DNA of 64,000 bases from Methylomonas methanica. GTDB lineage: Bacteria > Pseudomonadota > Gammaproteobacteria > Methylococcales > Methylomonadaceae. The stretch lies in NCBI RefSeq assembly GCF_001644035.1, contig NZ_LUUG01000071.1, positions 59,355-123,354 on the forward strand, in the 5' to 3' direction. The notes under the pieces were generated by a model. The model saw only the letters and a list, made by a program, of their open reading frames with translations. It did not search any database and was not told the origin of the DNA. Shown here piece after piece: positions 53,306 through 61,521 of this stretch. Every line of letters begins with the position of its first letter. Within the stretch, counting starts at the first letter, position 1. The position numbers were made by a program, and so were the translations under genes.

Positions 53306-54289
53306 TTAAGCGCTCACTACGGTGTTGATCAGATACACGGTGTAACTGGCGTAAATAGCCAACAATATCCCGCCTTCGACGCGATTGATCCGGCCTTGCT
53401 CGCCTTTACTGGAATAACCCAAAAAGAACAGCGACACCGTCAACAGCGCCATCAGCGGCCAATCGCGATTAACGATTTCCAGTGGAATCGACATCGGATG
53501 AATGACCCCGGCCAATCCCACTACAGCCAGCGTATTGAATAGGTTGGAACCGATGATATTACCCAAGGCCAGATCGTGTTCGCCTTTGCGGGCGGCGGCA
53601 ATCGACGATGCCAGCTCGGGCAACGAAGTACCGATGGCGACGATAGTCAAACCGATCACCAAATCGCTGACCCCCAAATCCTGAGCAATAGTTACCGCAC
53701 CCCAGACCAATAACCTGGAACTGATCACCAACAGCAGCAATCCGCTGATCAGCCAAATCACAGACTGGGCGCAAGACATGCTGCGCTGCTCCAGCTCTTC
53801 GGCCATCTCCTCGCCCAACACGTCAGTTGTTTCGGCAGTTTTGCTCAAGCCTTGGCGGATCATCCAGGTCATCACCCCGACAAACACCACCAGCTCCAAT
53901 ACCGCGTCCATCCGCGACAGATCGCCGTCGTATACTTGACCGAGTGCAAATATCGTCACCCCAAACAACACCGGCAGCTCTTTTTTGATAATTTGCGAAT
54001 GCACTACGATGGGACTAATCAGCGCCACGGCACCGAGAATCAAGGCGATATTGGTAATATTCGAACCGTAAGCATTACCCAGCGCTATCCCCGGATTACC
54101 TTGCCAGGCCGACAAGGCGGACACTGTCAATTCCGGCGCGGAGGTACCGAAACCAATCACCACCATACCTATTAATAACGGCGACATACCCAGAAAACGC
54201 GCTATCGCCGCAGCTCCTTCGACAAAAATATCGGCACTCCAAACCAACACAATCAGACCGATGACTATCATCAACAGTGGCAAAGCCAT
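53306..54289 (-). CDS. Calcium/sodium antiporter (CaCA family, YrbG-like)
   Basis: A 327-residue inner-membrane exchanger with about ten helices. The two alpha-repeats are intact: GFGTSAPELTVSALSAWQGN with ALGNAYGSNITNIALILG, and AIGTSLPELASSIAAARKGE with ALGNIIGSNLFNTLAVVG. The acidic residue of each G-T-S-x-P-E motif binds calcium. Members export Ca2+ in exchange for Na+ or H+. It is translationally coupled to the hopanoid transporter downstream. Confidence 0.92.
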   Translation of the reverse strand: MALPLLMIVIGLIVLVWSADIFVEGAAAIARFLGMSPLLIGMVVIGFGTSAPELTVSALSAWQGNPGIALGNAYGSNITNIALILGAVALISPIVVHSQIIKKELPVLFGVTIFALGQVYDGDLSRMDAVLELVVFVGVMTWMIRQGLSKTAETTDVLGEEMAEELEQRSMSCAQSVIWLISGLLLLVISSRLLVWGAVTIAQDLGVSDLVIGLTIVAIGTSLPELASSIAAARKGEHDLALGNIIGSNLFNTLAVVGLAGVIHPMSIPLEIVNRDWPLMALLTVSLFFLGYSSKGEQGRINRVEGGILLAIYASYTVYLINTVVSA

Positions 54290-54352
54290 AACCTACCCTT
54301 AAATTTTAAAGATCAAAAAAAACCGAAATACTGCCCTGCGTGACGCCGAATA

Positions 54353-55180
54353 CTAATCCACAGTCCACTGCACCAGACCGCTGTAGGCACTGGCAATCAC
54401 CACCACGCCAAACACAATCCGATACCAGGCAAAAATTATAAAATCGTGATGACTGATGTAACGCAGCAAACCTTTTACCGCCAACAAAGCGCTGATAAAA
54501 GCCGCGACCAAGCCGACCGCGAACGACAGCGCGTCGCTCTCGATATGCAGCAAGTCGCGGTGCTTGTATAAGTCGTAAAGACTGGCGACTACCAAGGTGG
54601 GAATCGCCAAGAAGAAAGAAAACTCGGTGGAAGCCTTACGCGACAAACCGAACAACAAGCCGCCAATAATGGTGGCACCTGAGCGAGAAGTACCGGGGAT
54701 CAAGGCAAAGGCCTGGGCGATACCCAATTTCAAGGCATCCAGCGGGCTGAGATCGTCAACATTATCGACCCGGATTTTGTGCTCGCGCTTTTCCGCCCAG
54801 ATAATCACGAACGCACCGATGATGAAGGCCAAGGCCACCGGCACCGGTTTGAACAGCGCGGCCTTGATATGCTTGCCAAACAACAAGCCCAGCGTCGCCA
54901 GCGGCATAAACGCAATCATCAGGTTTAATACAAACTTTTGCGCTTGCCTGTCGCTGGTCAAGCCGCTCAATACCGAGCCGATCTTAGCCCGGTATTCCCA
55001 GCAAATCGCCAGGATCGCGCCAACCTGAATCACGATGGTAAACAGCTTGGCCTTATCGTCGTTAAAATTCAGCAAATCGCCGGCTAGAATCAAATGGCCG
55101 GTGCTGGAAATGGGGAGAAATTCGGTTAATCCTTCAACTACGCCGAGTATCAGGGATTTGATGATGAGGGTAATGTCCAT
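54353..55180 (-). CDS. uppP: Undecaprenyl-diphosphatase (BacA/UppP)
   Basis: A 275-residue integral membrane phosphatase that turns undecaprenyl pyrophosphate back into undecaprenyl phosphate for peptidoglycan and polysaccharide synthesis. The two re-entrant signature regions are [20 protein letters not shown] (about residues 14-33) and [10 protein letters not shown] (about 160), with catalytic Glu, Ser, Arg and His residues in place. The length is the usual one. The neighbouring lipid-carrier enzymes at 35-46 kb would depend on its product. Confidence 0.96.
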   Translation of the reverse strand: MDITLIIKSLILGVVEGLTEFLPISSTGHLILAGDLLNFNDDKAKLFTIVIQVGAILAICWEYRAKIGSVLSGLTSDRQAQKFVLNLMIAFMPLATLGLLFGKHIKAALFKPVPVALAFIIGAFVIIWAEKREHKIRVDNVDDLSPLDALKLGIAQAFALIPGTSRSGATIIGGLLFGLSRKASTEFSFFLAIPTLVVASLYDLYKHRDLLHIESDALSFAVGLVAAFISALLAVKGLLRYISHHDFIIFAWYRIVFGVVVIASAYSGLVQWTVD

Positions 55181-55498
55181 TTTTTTATCAGGCTCCGTAC
55201 CAGTCAGGTACCAGGGTCGAAATCAGCATGTGGATGAAGTTGATGTAAACCAGTCGAATTTGGTAAGCCTATGAAAAAGCCATATAAGCGGGGCGGGATT
55301 ATAGTCGAAATCTCAACCATTACGTAACTTTACCCTGTAAGGCACGGCAAATCCTGGCATTTATGACTTACATGCCTGACAGCAATTTAGGTGCACGCTT
55401 GCTTTGCATAGCGCTTGCCGATCTGCCAGAATCGGCGGCATCACTGCTACTGCCGTTTCGGTATCAGTCGCGCCCAGTCCGCGTAAAGGTGTTTAATC
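55181..55498. other. 318-base gap between divergent genes
   Basis: This stretch lies between the divergent uppP and the APH/AAA gene and should hold both promoters. I see a short imperfect repeat (GTACCAGTCAGGTACCAG, 55198-55215) and AAAGGTG about eight bases before the downstream ATG. No gene, terminator or recognisable operator was found. Confidence 0.5.
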
Positions 55499-57058
55499 AT
55501 GGCAAATGCATACCCACCGCTGATAGCCGCGCTTTGCGACCCGGCTTGTTTCCCGCATCCGGTCAAACGGGTCACCGTACTGGAAACCCATATTTCCTGG
55601 GTATTGCTGGCCGGCCGCTACGCCTACAAAATTAAAAAGCCGGTCGATCTGGGCTTTCTGGATTTCAGCCAACTTAGCCAACGCCACTTTTACTGCCAGG
55701 AAGAAATTCGCTTGAATAGGCGTCTGGCCCCAGGCATTTATTTGCAGGTAACGGCAATTGGCGGCAGCCCCACGCAACCGATAATCAACGCGGAACCGGC
55801 ATTTGAATATGCGGTAAAAATGCGCCGCTTTGCGGCCGGTAAGTTGCTGGATACGCTGCTGACCCGCGGGGAACTGACGCCGGCGCATATTGACAGCTTG
55901 GCCGAGACTATCGCCCGATTTCATACATACTTGCCGGAAAACCCCGGCGCGGACTGCGGCTCTCCAGATGCTATCGAAGCGCCAACCCGGCAAAATTTCC
56001 AGCAATTGCTTGAGTTGATGAAGCCCGAAGATGCGGTATCGATCAAGCACCTGCAAGATAACTGCCGGCAAGCATTTTTGGCAGCCGAAAACCTGTTTAA
56101 GCAGCGGCAACAAGCCGGTTTTATTCGTGAATGTCACGGCGACCTGCATCTGGGCAATATCGTGCTGTTAAGAGGTCGGCCGGTCGCATTCGACGGTATC
56201 GAGTTTTCGCCCGAACTGCGCTGGATCGACACGATCAGCGATGTGGCATTCTTGATCATGGACTTGCTCCATCGCGGCCGCACCGATCTGGCATACCGGT
56301 TTTTGAACGCCTATTTGCAAATCAGCGGCGATTACGCCGGCCTCGGGGTGCTGCGCTTTTATCTAAGTTACCGAGCCGCGGTGCGCGCGAAAATTGCCGG
56401 GTATAGGTTCGCGCAAACCGGTGCGGAATCGACCCGACAAGAATGCCTAAGTTATTTGAATTTAGCCGGCAGCAGTTTAAGCCCGCGCAAACCGGCATTG
56501 ATACTAACTCACGGCTTGCCCGGTTGCGGCAAAAGCACGGTTTCGCAAATAGCATTGGAAAAACACCAACTGATCCGCTTGCGTTCGGATGTCGAAAGAA
56601 AACGGCTATTTGGCTTAAACGCCCTGCAAAAAAGCGGCTCGGCTATCGATAGCGGCATATACGATCCGCAAGCAAGCCAAAAAACCTACCAATATTTATT
56701 AGAAAAGACACAAGCCCTGCTTGAATACGGGTTTCCGGTTATTGTCGACGCCGCTTTTTTAAAACACGCCCAACGCCGCCCATTCCAGGTGCTGGCACAA
56801 AACCTGGGAATTCCTTTCGTCATTCTTTCGATACAGGTTAAGGACGACGTGTTGCGACAACGCATTCGACGTAGACAAGAACAAGGCCGCGATGCGTCGG
56901 AAGCCGACTTGGTCGTGCTGGACAAGACCAAGACTGGCGCCGAAGCATTACAAGCCGAAGAGCTGCCGTATAACGTAATATTGACTAACAACACTGATGG
57001 CATGGATGGAAACGATCAACAAGCAGCCTGGCGCAAGCTGGAACGAACACTGGAATAA
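55499..57058 (+). CDS. Two-domain protein: aminoglycoside-phosphotransferase-like kinase plus P-loop ATPase
   Basis: A 519-residue fusion. The first 320 residues form a kinase-like (APH) domain with the catalytic loop ECHGDLHLGNIVLL (about residue 211) and the metal-binding VAFDGIEFSPELRWIDTISD, followed by SDVAFLIMDLLHRG. The second part is a P-loop domain with Walker A GLPGCGKST (about residue 340) and RLRSDVERKRLFG, similar to gluconate/zeta-toxin-type kinases. This architecture is widespread in proteobacteria, but its substrates are unknown; antibiotic resistance should not be assumed. AAAGGTG precedes the ATG. Confidence 0.86.
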   Translation: MANAYPPLIAALCDPACFPHPVKRVTVLETHISWVLLAGRYAYKIKKPVDLGFLDFSQLSQRHFYCQEEIRLNRRLAPGIYLQVTAIGGSPTQPIINAEPAFEYAVKMRRFAAGKLLDTLLTRGELTPAHIDSLAETIARFHTYLPENPGADCGSPDAIEAPTRQNFQQLLELMKPEDAVSIKHLQDNCRQAFLAAENLFKQRQQAGFIRECHGDLHLGNIVLLRGRPVAFDGIEFSPELRWIDTISDVAFLIMDLLHRGRTDLAYRFLNAYLQISGDYAGLGVLRFYLSYRAAVRAKIAGYRFAQTGAESTRQECLSYLNLAGSSLSPRKPALILTHGLPGCGKSTVSQIALEKHQLIRLRSDVERKRLFGLNALQKSGSAIDSGIYDPQASQKTYQYLLEKTQALLEYGFPVIVDAAFLKHAQRRPFQVLAQNLGIPFVILSIQVKDDVLRQRIRRRQEQGRDASEADLVVLDKTKTGAEALQAEELPYNVILTNNTDGMDGNDQQAAWRKLERTLE

Positions 57059-57244
57059 ATTACGGTGCTGACTGTCTCGGCCCGACCTTTGCGGCAAAGG
57101 GCGCTATAAAAGCACACGCTTGGACAATATTAAATTCACGGTAAATTAGCGTGCGAGGGTTGGCATTTCCTACAGTCCGCGATCTTTGTTAGAATCGCGG
57201 GTGATCGCTAGATAATTAAACCAATAAAAACCACCATTTGAGCC

Positions 57245-57679
57245 ATGAATAAAAAGAAAATTATACTATTTGCCGTCTGTTTGGCAGCCCTGCTTGCCGT
57301 CCAGATTAAGTTCTTCCTGCCGTTTATGTACGACATCGCCGCTTCTGATTTATTTTTGGTGGAAAGCAAGGACGCGGCCAACCCTATGTCCATTAGTACC
57401 GACATGACCGCCCTGGCATTCGCCCACTGCAACACCTATATCAAAAACGAAGCCGACGAAGATCAAAGCCTGTCATTTGCCAGTCAACCTACCAACGCCT
57501 GGACTCTCGGCAACTACGAATATATTGTTAATGCCGACGTGGAAATCAGCGGGAAAGACAGCCCCAACGTGATGCGTCACTACGCTTGCCGGATCCAATA
57601 CGGCAAAGGCGACGACACATCCGGAGCAAGCGATTTCGAAAATTGGTCTGTTGAAGGTGTAAGCGGCTTGACCGATTAA
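57245..57679 (+). CDS. Small exported or membrane-anchored protein of unknown function (144 aa)
   Basis: A 144-residue protein. An N-terminal hydrophobic segment (about residues 5-25, KKIILFAVCLAALLAVQIKF) is a signal anchor or signal peptide; the remainder is acidic, with two cysteines (FAHCNTYI and HYACRIQYG) that may form a disulfide, suggesting a periplasmic domain. I do not recognise the family. A hairpin CCGCGAT-ATCGCGG (57177-57200) lies upstream and a strong terminator follows, so it is a single-gene unit. Confidence 0.65.
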   Translation: MNKKKIILFAVCLAALLAVQIKFFLPFMYDIAASDLFLVESKDAANPMSISTDMTALAFAHCNTYIKNEADEDQSLSFASQPTNAWTLGNYEYIVNADVEISGKDSPNVMRHYACRIQYGKGDDTSGASDFENWSVEGVSGLTD

Positions 57680-57704
57680 GCCGGATTCATCTCGCGAAGA
57701 CGTC

Positions 57705-57729
57705 CCCTCCGGCTACCGGAGGGTTTGTT
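57705..57729 (+). terminator. Rho-independent terminator
   Basis: CCCTCCGG, a 3-base loop CTA and CCGGAGGG, then TTTGTT: an 8-bp GC-rich stem with a U-rich tail, 26 bases after the stop codon of the 144-residue gene. The following 334 bases before the DUF2490 gene (57730-58063) hold an open frame without protein-like composition and no further element that I can see. Confidence 0.88.
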
Positions 57730-58063
57730 GCAGGCCAACTATGCACCAACATCAAGTGAATGCAGATATATCTGCCGAACAGGTAATTTGCATACCAAAT
57801 TCAGCCTAAACCATCCCTTAGGGTTTCCCGTTCCTAGATTTAGCCGCATCCCGGCAGTCGAATGGCTTGAGTTCGCCAACCTAAAGCAAGCAACTCATAA
57901 AACCACCCTATTGCGCAACACGCAGAATACGATCCCTCAGCAAGCACATTTATCAAGAATTGAGATAAGCTTATCTCCAGCAGAGAAACCGTGCCCCCTC
58001 ACACGCAAAGCCTCGCTAACCGTGACGCAGTTCGTTCCAAACCAAGTTCTTCGGTACAAAAAT

Positions 58064-58768
58064 ATGCAAAAAACTCACTTAGCCCTGCTGTTCGCCGGCC
58101 TTACGCTTACCCCGCTAGCGGCCGAAGCAGGCCCAGTGCAAGACGATTTCAGCACCTGGATCAGCAGTACCTATCAAACCGATTTTGGCGGCAGCCCCTA
58201 TTTGGCTTTCCTGGAATTGGCGCCTCGCACCAAAACCGACAATACCTTGTTTAATCAAATTATTGTCCGTCCGCTGCTCGGCTATAAATTAACTAACAAA
58301 TTGCAACTCTGGCTGGGCTACACCTGGCAGGGCGAGTACAGCGAACAAACCGATTTTGAAATGGCCACCAACGATGCGATGCAGCAGGTGCAGTGGATAG
58401 ACAACTGGACGCCGCAAGTGAATTTTCAATACCGGTTTCGTTTAGAGCAACGCTTTTTTGCCGATGAAGGTGACGTCGGCCACCGCATGCGGCACCGATT
58501 CCGTCTCGTCTACTCTATACCCGACAGCCAAGCCTATTTGATCGCGCTCGACGAACTGTTTGTGTATTTCAACTCTATAGACGAGGGCCGGCTGGCGCGA
58601 TCCGTGCAAACCGGTATCAACCAAAATCGCAGCTATGTCGGGGTGGGCTACAAAGTGACAAAAAATTTGAATGTAGATACCGGCTATCAATTGCAATACA
58701 TCCATAACTATGGCTCACCCGATGTGACCAATCACGTCTGGTTAACCAATATCAACGTCAATTTCTAG
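58064..58768 (+). CDS. DUF2490 outer-membrane protein
   Basis: A 234-residue protein. The start is set at the ATG of MQKTHLALLFAGLTLTPLAA, a clean signal peptide cleaved near AEAG; the frame is open for 113 codons further upstream but that part has no protein-like composition. The mature protein is a series of alternating amphipathic strands (FLELAPRT, NKLQLWLGYTWQGEY, FNFQYRFRLEQRFF-like, RNRSYVGVGYKV-like) ending in a phenylalanine, as in beta-barrel porins. It matches the DUF2490 layout, whose function is unknown. Confidence 0.82.
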   Translation: MQKTHLALLFAGLTLTPLAAEAGPVQDDFSTWISSTYQTDFGGSPYLAFLELAPRTKTDNTLFNQIIVRPLLGYKLTNKLQLWLGYTWQGEYSEQTDFEMATNDAMQQVQWIDNWTPQVNFQYRFRLEQRFFADEGDVGHRMRHRFRLVYSIPDSQAYLIALDELFVYFNSIDEGRLARSVQTGINQNRSYVGVGYKVTKNLNVDTGYQLQYIHNYGSPDVTNHVWLTNINVNF

Positions 58769-58894
58769 GCCGGAGACACTGCGGGGATTTTTGGTGGGGG
58801 ATTTGCGAGACCTTAACCGTCCCGGTCAGCGCGTTGCTTAATCCGGATTATTCGCCAAAACAAGCAAGACCTTACTGCCGGGCTTACGACTGAC

Positions 58895-58926
58895 TCTATA
58901 TGCAGCCCGGATAGGCTGCATATAGA
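58895..58926. repeat. Perfect 13-bp inverted repeat (hairpin)
   Basis: TCTATATGCAGCC, a 6-base loop CGGATA and GGCTGCATATAGA form a perfect stem between the convergent DUF2490 and 101-residue genes. It has no T-run on either strand, but its place suggests a shared two-way transcription stop or an RNA-stabilising hairpin. Confidence 0.7.
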
Positions 58927-58937
58927 ATCCTCGGTTC

Positions 58938-59243
58938 TCAGCTAAAAAAGCTCAAACGGTTTTTTACTTCCACAGCTACCAATGCATCGTAATGCCGCCG
59001 CAACACCGAATCGGTAGGACGCGGAAATAGCGAGGCCTCAATTTCACTTTGCAGTTGCTCCAGAAAACTGGACGTCGGCTCGACGCGTTCGGCAGCGAAA
59101 GTCTGGCTGGTCAAAGTCGCTGGCGTTTGGCCTTTAGCGGAACGAAATAGTTTACCGAAAAAGGAAAGTCCGCAACCCTGAGACGAGTATGCGCAAGCAG
59201 CGACCAGGCCGCTCAGTATGAACAATACAATGGCTTCGAACAT
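58938..59243 (-). CDS. Small membrane-anchored protein of unknown function (101 aa)
   Basis: A 101-residue protein with GAGGTG before its ATG. The first 20 residues are hydrophobic (MFEAIVLFILSGLVAACAYS), with a cysteine that could be a lipobox (LVAAC). The remainder is soluble, ending with RPTDSVLRRHYDALVAVEV and KNRLSFFS, which look conserved. I do not recognise the family. No gene lies in the 288 bases between it and fecR, which are on the same strand. Confidence 0.55.
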   Translation of the reverse strand: MFEAIVLFILSGLVAACAYSSQGCGLSFFGKLFRSAKGQTPATLTSQTFAAERVEPTSSFLEQLQSEIEASLFPRPTDSVLRRHYDALVAVEVKNRLSFFS

Positions 59244-59531
59244 ATCAACACCTCATGACTAGTAAAGAATACCGGCTAAACCAAGTTGCCAAGTCAACCC
59301 GGTTTAGCCGGCGACCCTTGCTCAGCAATTAAGATGCCACAACAAAATAAACGTAAAGCACTGTTAAATAAGTAAAAAATAAGCTGTCGCTGGCTAAAAC
59401 CCTGCTGCTTTCCTAACAATTTGTCGTTAATACGCCACGGCGGTGTCTCAAGAGACTTCCAATGCCGTGATTGAAAAAAGAGCCGGCAATCTCGAAAAGG
59501 TTTACCGGACATTTGCGGCTCCCCCAAGCCA

Positions 59532-60518
59532 TCAAGTATGCAAAATCACCAGCCACGGCCCCAACTGCGTCACACGGATGGCCAAAGACTTTTGCAAGGC
59601 ATCCAACATAGCCAAGCTGTCCGTAGGGAACACGCCGCTGACGCGCAACTGTTTGATATCCTGGCCTTTCAAGATGATCTTGGCTTTTGAATAGCGGTTC
59701 AATTCCGCGACCACATCGGCCAGCGTTTGATCGTGGAAAAGCAGCTTGCCGCGTTTCCACGCATTTAACTGATTCAGATTCGCCGCGTGCGGGGTATCCA
59801 GACTACCGTTGCCGGCATACAGCAAGTGCTGGCCTTCTTCGACCCGCATTGGCGCGGCAGTGGATTTATCGGTCAAGCGCACCGCTACCGCATGCTCCGT
59901 GACACTGACTTCGACTGCGCCCGATTCGCGCCGTACTACATCGAACACAGTCCCCAAGGCCTTGACCGCCGTATCGCCGGCTTCAACCTCAAACGGCCTA
60001 TGCACGTCGGCGGCTACCTTGAATTCGGCTTGACCTCTCAGCAACACCACGCGGCGCTTGTCTTCCGCCCAGTCCACTGCCAACACGGTATCGGTATTGA
60101 GCAAAATGCTGCTGCCGTCTGCCAGTTGAATCTGCTTTTGTTCGCCAACCGCCGTCGCGTAATCGCTCAGCAGCCAATCTTGGAGCATGTCTCGACCAAA
60201 CAGCACACCCAACACCAGCGAAGCCGCCAGCGCCAGACCAGACCAACGGAAGCGACGCCTACTAAGCACAGCTTGCCGCACCGAGCCGATTGACTCAGTC
60301 CGCATATCGGCGGGCGGAGATCCTTTGGCCGCCTGCGCCACCGAACCCCACAACGCCTCGGCCTCTGCATAAGCCTGACGGTGGGTATCATCTTGCCGAC
60401 ACCACGCTTCGAATCGGCGACGAGTGGCGTCGGTGACACACCCGGAACGCATCTCCACCAACCAGTCTATCGCCTGGTCGGCCAAGCTATCGCCGGAATC
60501 GTCTGGGTCGGTATTCAT
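59532..60518 (-). CDS. fecR: FecR-family anti-sigma/sigma regulator
   Basis: A 328-residue inner-membrane regulator. The start is placed at the ATG of MNTDPDDSGDSLADQAIDWL; the frame continues 29 codons upstream into the end of the sigma gene, but that leader has poor composition. Order: cytoplasmic DUF4880 domain (about residues 12-55, with FEAWCRQDDTHRQAYAEAEA), a membrane helix (about 95-113), the periplasmic FecR domain (EQKQIQLADGSSILLNTDT, RGQAEFKVA), and a C-terminal secretin/STN-like part. It should relay the signal from an occupied TonB receptor to the sigma factor encoded directly upstream. The likely partner is the receptor at 61522-63906. Confidence 0.9.
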   Translation of the reverse strand: MNTDPDDSGDSLADQAIDWLVEMRSGCVTDATRRRFEAWCRQDDTHRQAYAEAEALWGSVAQAAKGSPPADMRTESIGSVRQAVLSRRRFRWSGLALAASLVLGVLFGRDMLQDWLLSDYATAVGEQKQIQLADGSSILLNTDTVLAVDWAEDKRRVVLLRGQAEFKVAADVHRPFEVEAGDTAVKALGTVFDVVRRESGAVEVSVTEHAVAVRLTDKSTAAPMRVEEGQHLLYAGNGSLDTPHAANLNQLNAWKRGKLLFHDQTLADVVAELNRYSKAKIILKGQDIKQLRVSGVFPTDSLAMLDALQKSLAIRVTQLGPWLVILHT

Positions 60519-60591
60519 TGAGGCAGGGTGAACAAGAAAAGAGGGGACACACGATATAGCAAGGCCGGCGGAAAATAAACCGTTACCGGCA

Positions 60592-61110
60592 TTAACCCCA
60601 TTCACGACTGGCGCGGCAATGTTTCAAGGTCTTGGCAATCCGTTTGGCGATAGCCCGCTCGGACACGCCCAGACATTCGCCAATTTGCGCGTAGGTCAGA
60701 CCTTCGACGGCACTTAAATAAAACGCCGTGCGACATTCTTCCGGCAGCTCATTCAAGGCCGCATTGACGGCGTCCAGATCTTGCCAGATCATCAGGCGTT
60801 GTTCGGCATCCGGATCATTACTGGCGACCGCTTCCAGCAGCTCCGCCGACACCTCTTGAGCTGGCGTATAGCGGGCACGCACCGATTCCTTGCGAATATG
60901 ATCCACCACCAGGTTGCCGGCGATGAAAAATGCCAGAGCCCGCCTATCCTGAGTGGGGGCACGTTGCTCGGAAAACAGAATCCGCAAAAAAGTTTCCTGA
61001 GCCAGATCCTTGGCCGTATCCGGGCAGTTCAAGCGGCGCAGGAAGAAGCCGATTAAATCGTCCCGGTTTTCCCGAAAGAAGCGATCAATAGTGTCCGGAA
61101 CTGCGTTCAT
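60592..61110 (-). CDS. fecI: ECF RNA polymerase sigma factor, FecI-like
   Basis: A 172-residue extracytoplasmic-function sigma factor. Region 2 covers about residues 10-75 (RENRDDLIGFFLRRL, DLAQETFLRIL) and region 4 about residues 110-165 (LNELPEECRTAFYLSAVEGL, TYAQIGECLGVSERAIAKRI). It would direct transcription of the iron-uptake receptor gene when released by FecR. It is followed by fecR on the same strand and is divergent from the receptor, the usual FecI-FecR-receptor arrangement. No clear Fur box was found upstream. Confidence 0.92.
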   Translation of the reverse strand: MNAVPDTIDRFFRENRDDLIGFFLRRLNCPDTAKDLAQETFLRILFSEQRAPTQDRRALAFFIAGNLVVDHIRKESVRARYTPAQEVSAELLEAVASNDPDAEQRLMIWQDLDAVNAALNELPEECRTAFYLSAVEGLTYAQIGECLGVSERAIAKRIAKTLKHCRASREWG

Positions 61111-61521
61111 CTGTGTTTTAAAAGACTGGTTTAATAATACAGACGTTTAAGAAGCAAAATCGGCACCAAGCGCGTTTGTTTCCTTACCGCGTTAAGCCGG
61201 CTATCGACCGGAAATCCCCGCCATTCGGGCTTTGACAGCCGCTTAAGCCGCCGCCAAACATACAATTTATCGAGGATGGGGAGGATTTGCCCGGACTTTA
61301 CCGCCCATAAAACTGCGCGATATACCGCATATCGCGTGATATGCCGCACTCAGCAAATAAGCCGGGTGCGAACAGGAGGGCCTTAGCCGCGCCTACTGTC
61401 TATCTCCATCGCAGTCCATGCCGGAAAATTTTTGGGTCCACTGTTCATGATTTTTGTGCTGAAACGTTGTGAAGAGTAACGCCGGCAATCGGCGCCGCCT
61501 TTTACGCATTCAGGAGATTTT
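61111..61521. promoter_or_regulatory. 411-base intergenic control region between fecI and the receptor
   Basis: This non-coding gap separates the divergent fecI-like and receptor genes and should hold both promoters. The only structure seen is an inverted repeat CGCGATAT-ACCGC-ATATCGCG at 61316-61336, about 185 bases before the receptor ATG and a similar distance from the sigma-factor start. It could be an operator, but no regulator can be named. A canonical Fur box could not be recognised. Confidence 0.35.

Noticed and set aside
55499..57058. Antibiotic-resistance kinase
   Set aside because: The APH-like fold is fused to a P-loop domain in a common housekeeping-type architecture; no mobile element or resistance context is present.
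57725..58063. Long N-terminal extension of the DUF2490 gene
   Set aside because: The extension has no protein-like composition, and the ATG at 58064 begins an ideal signal peptide.
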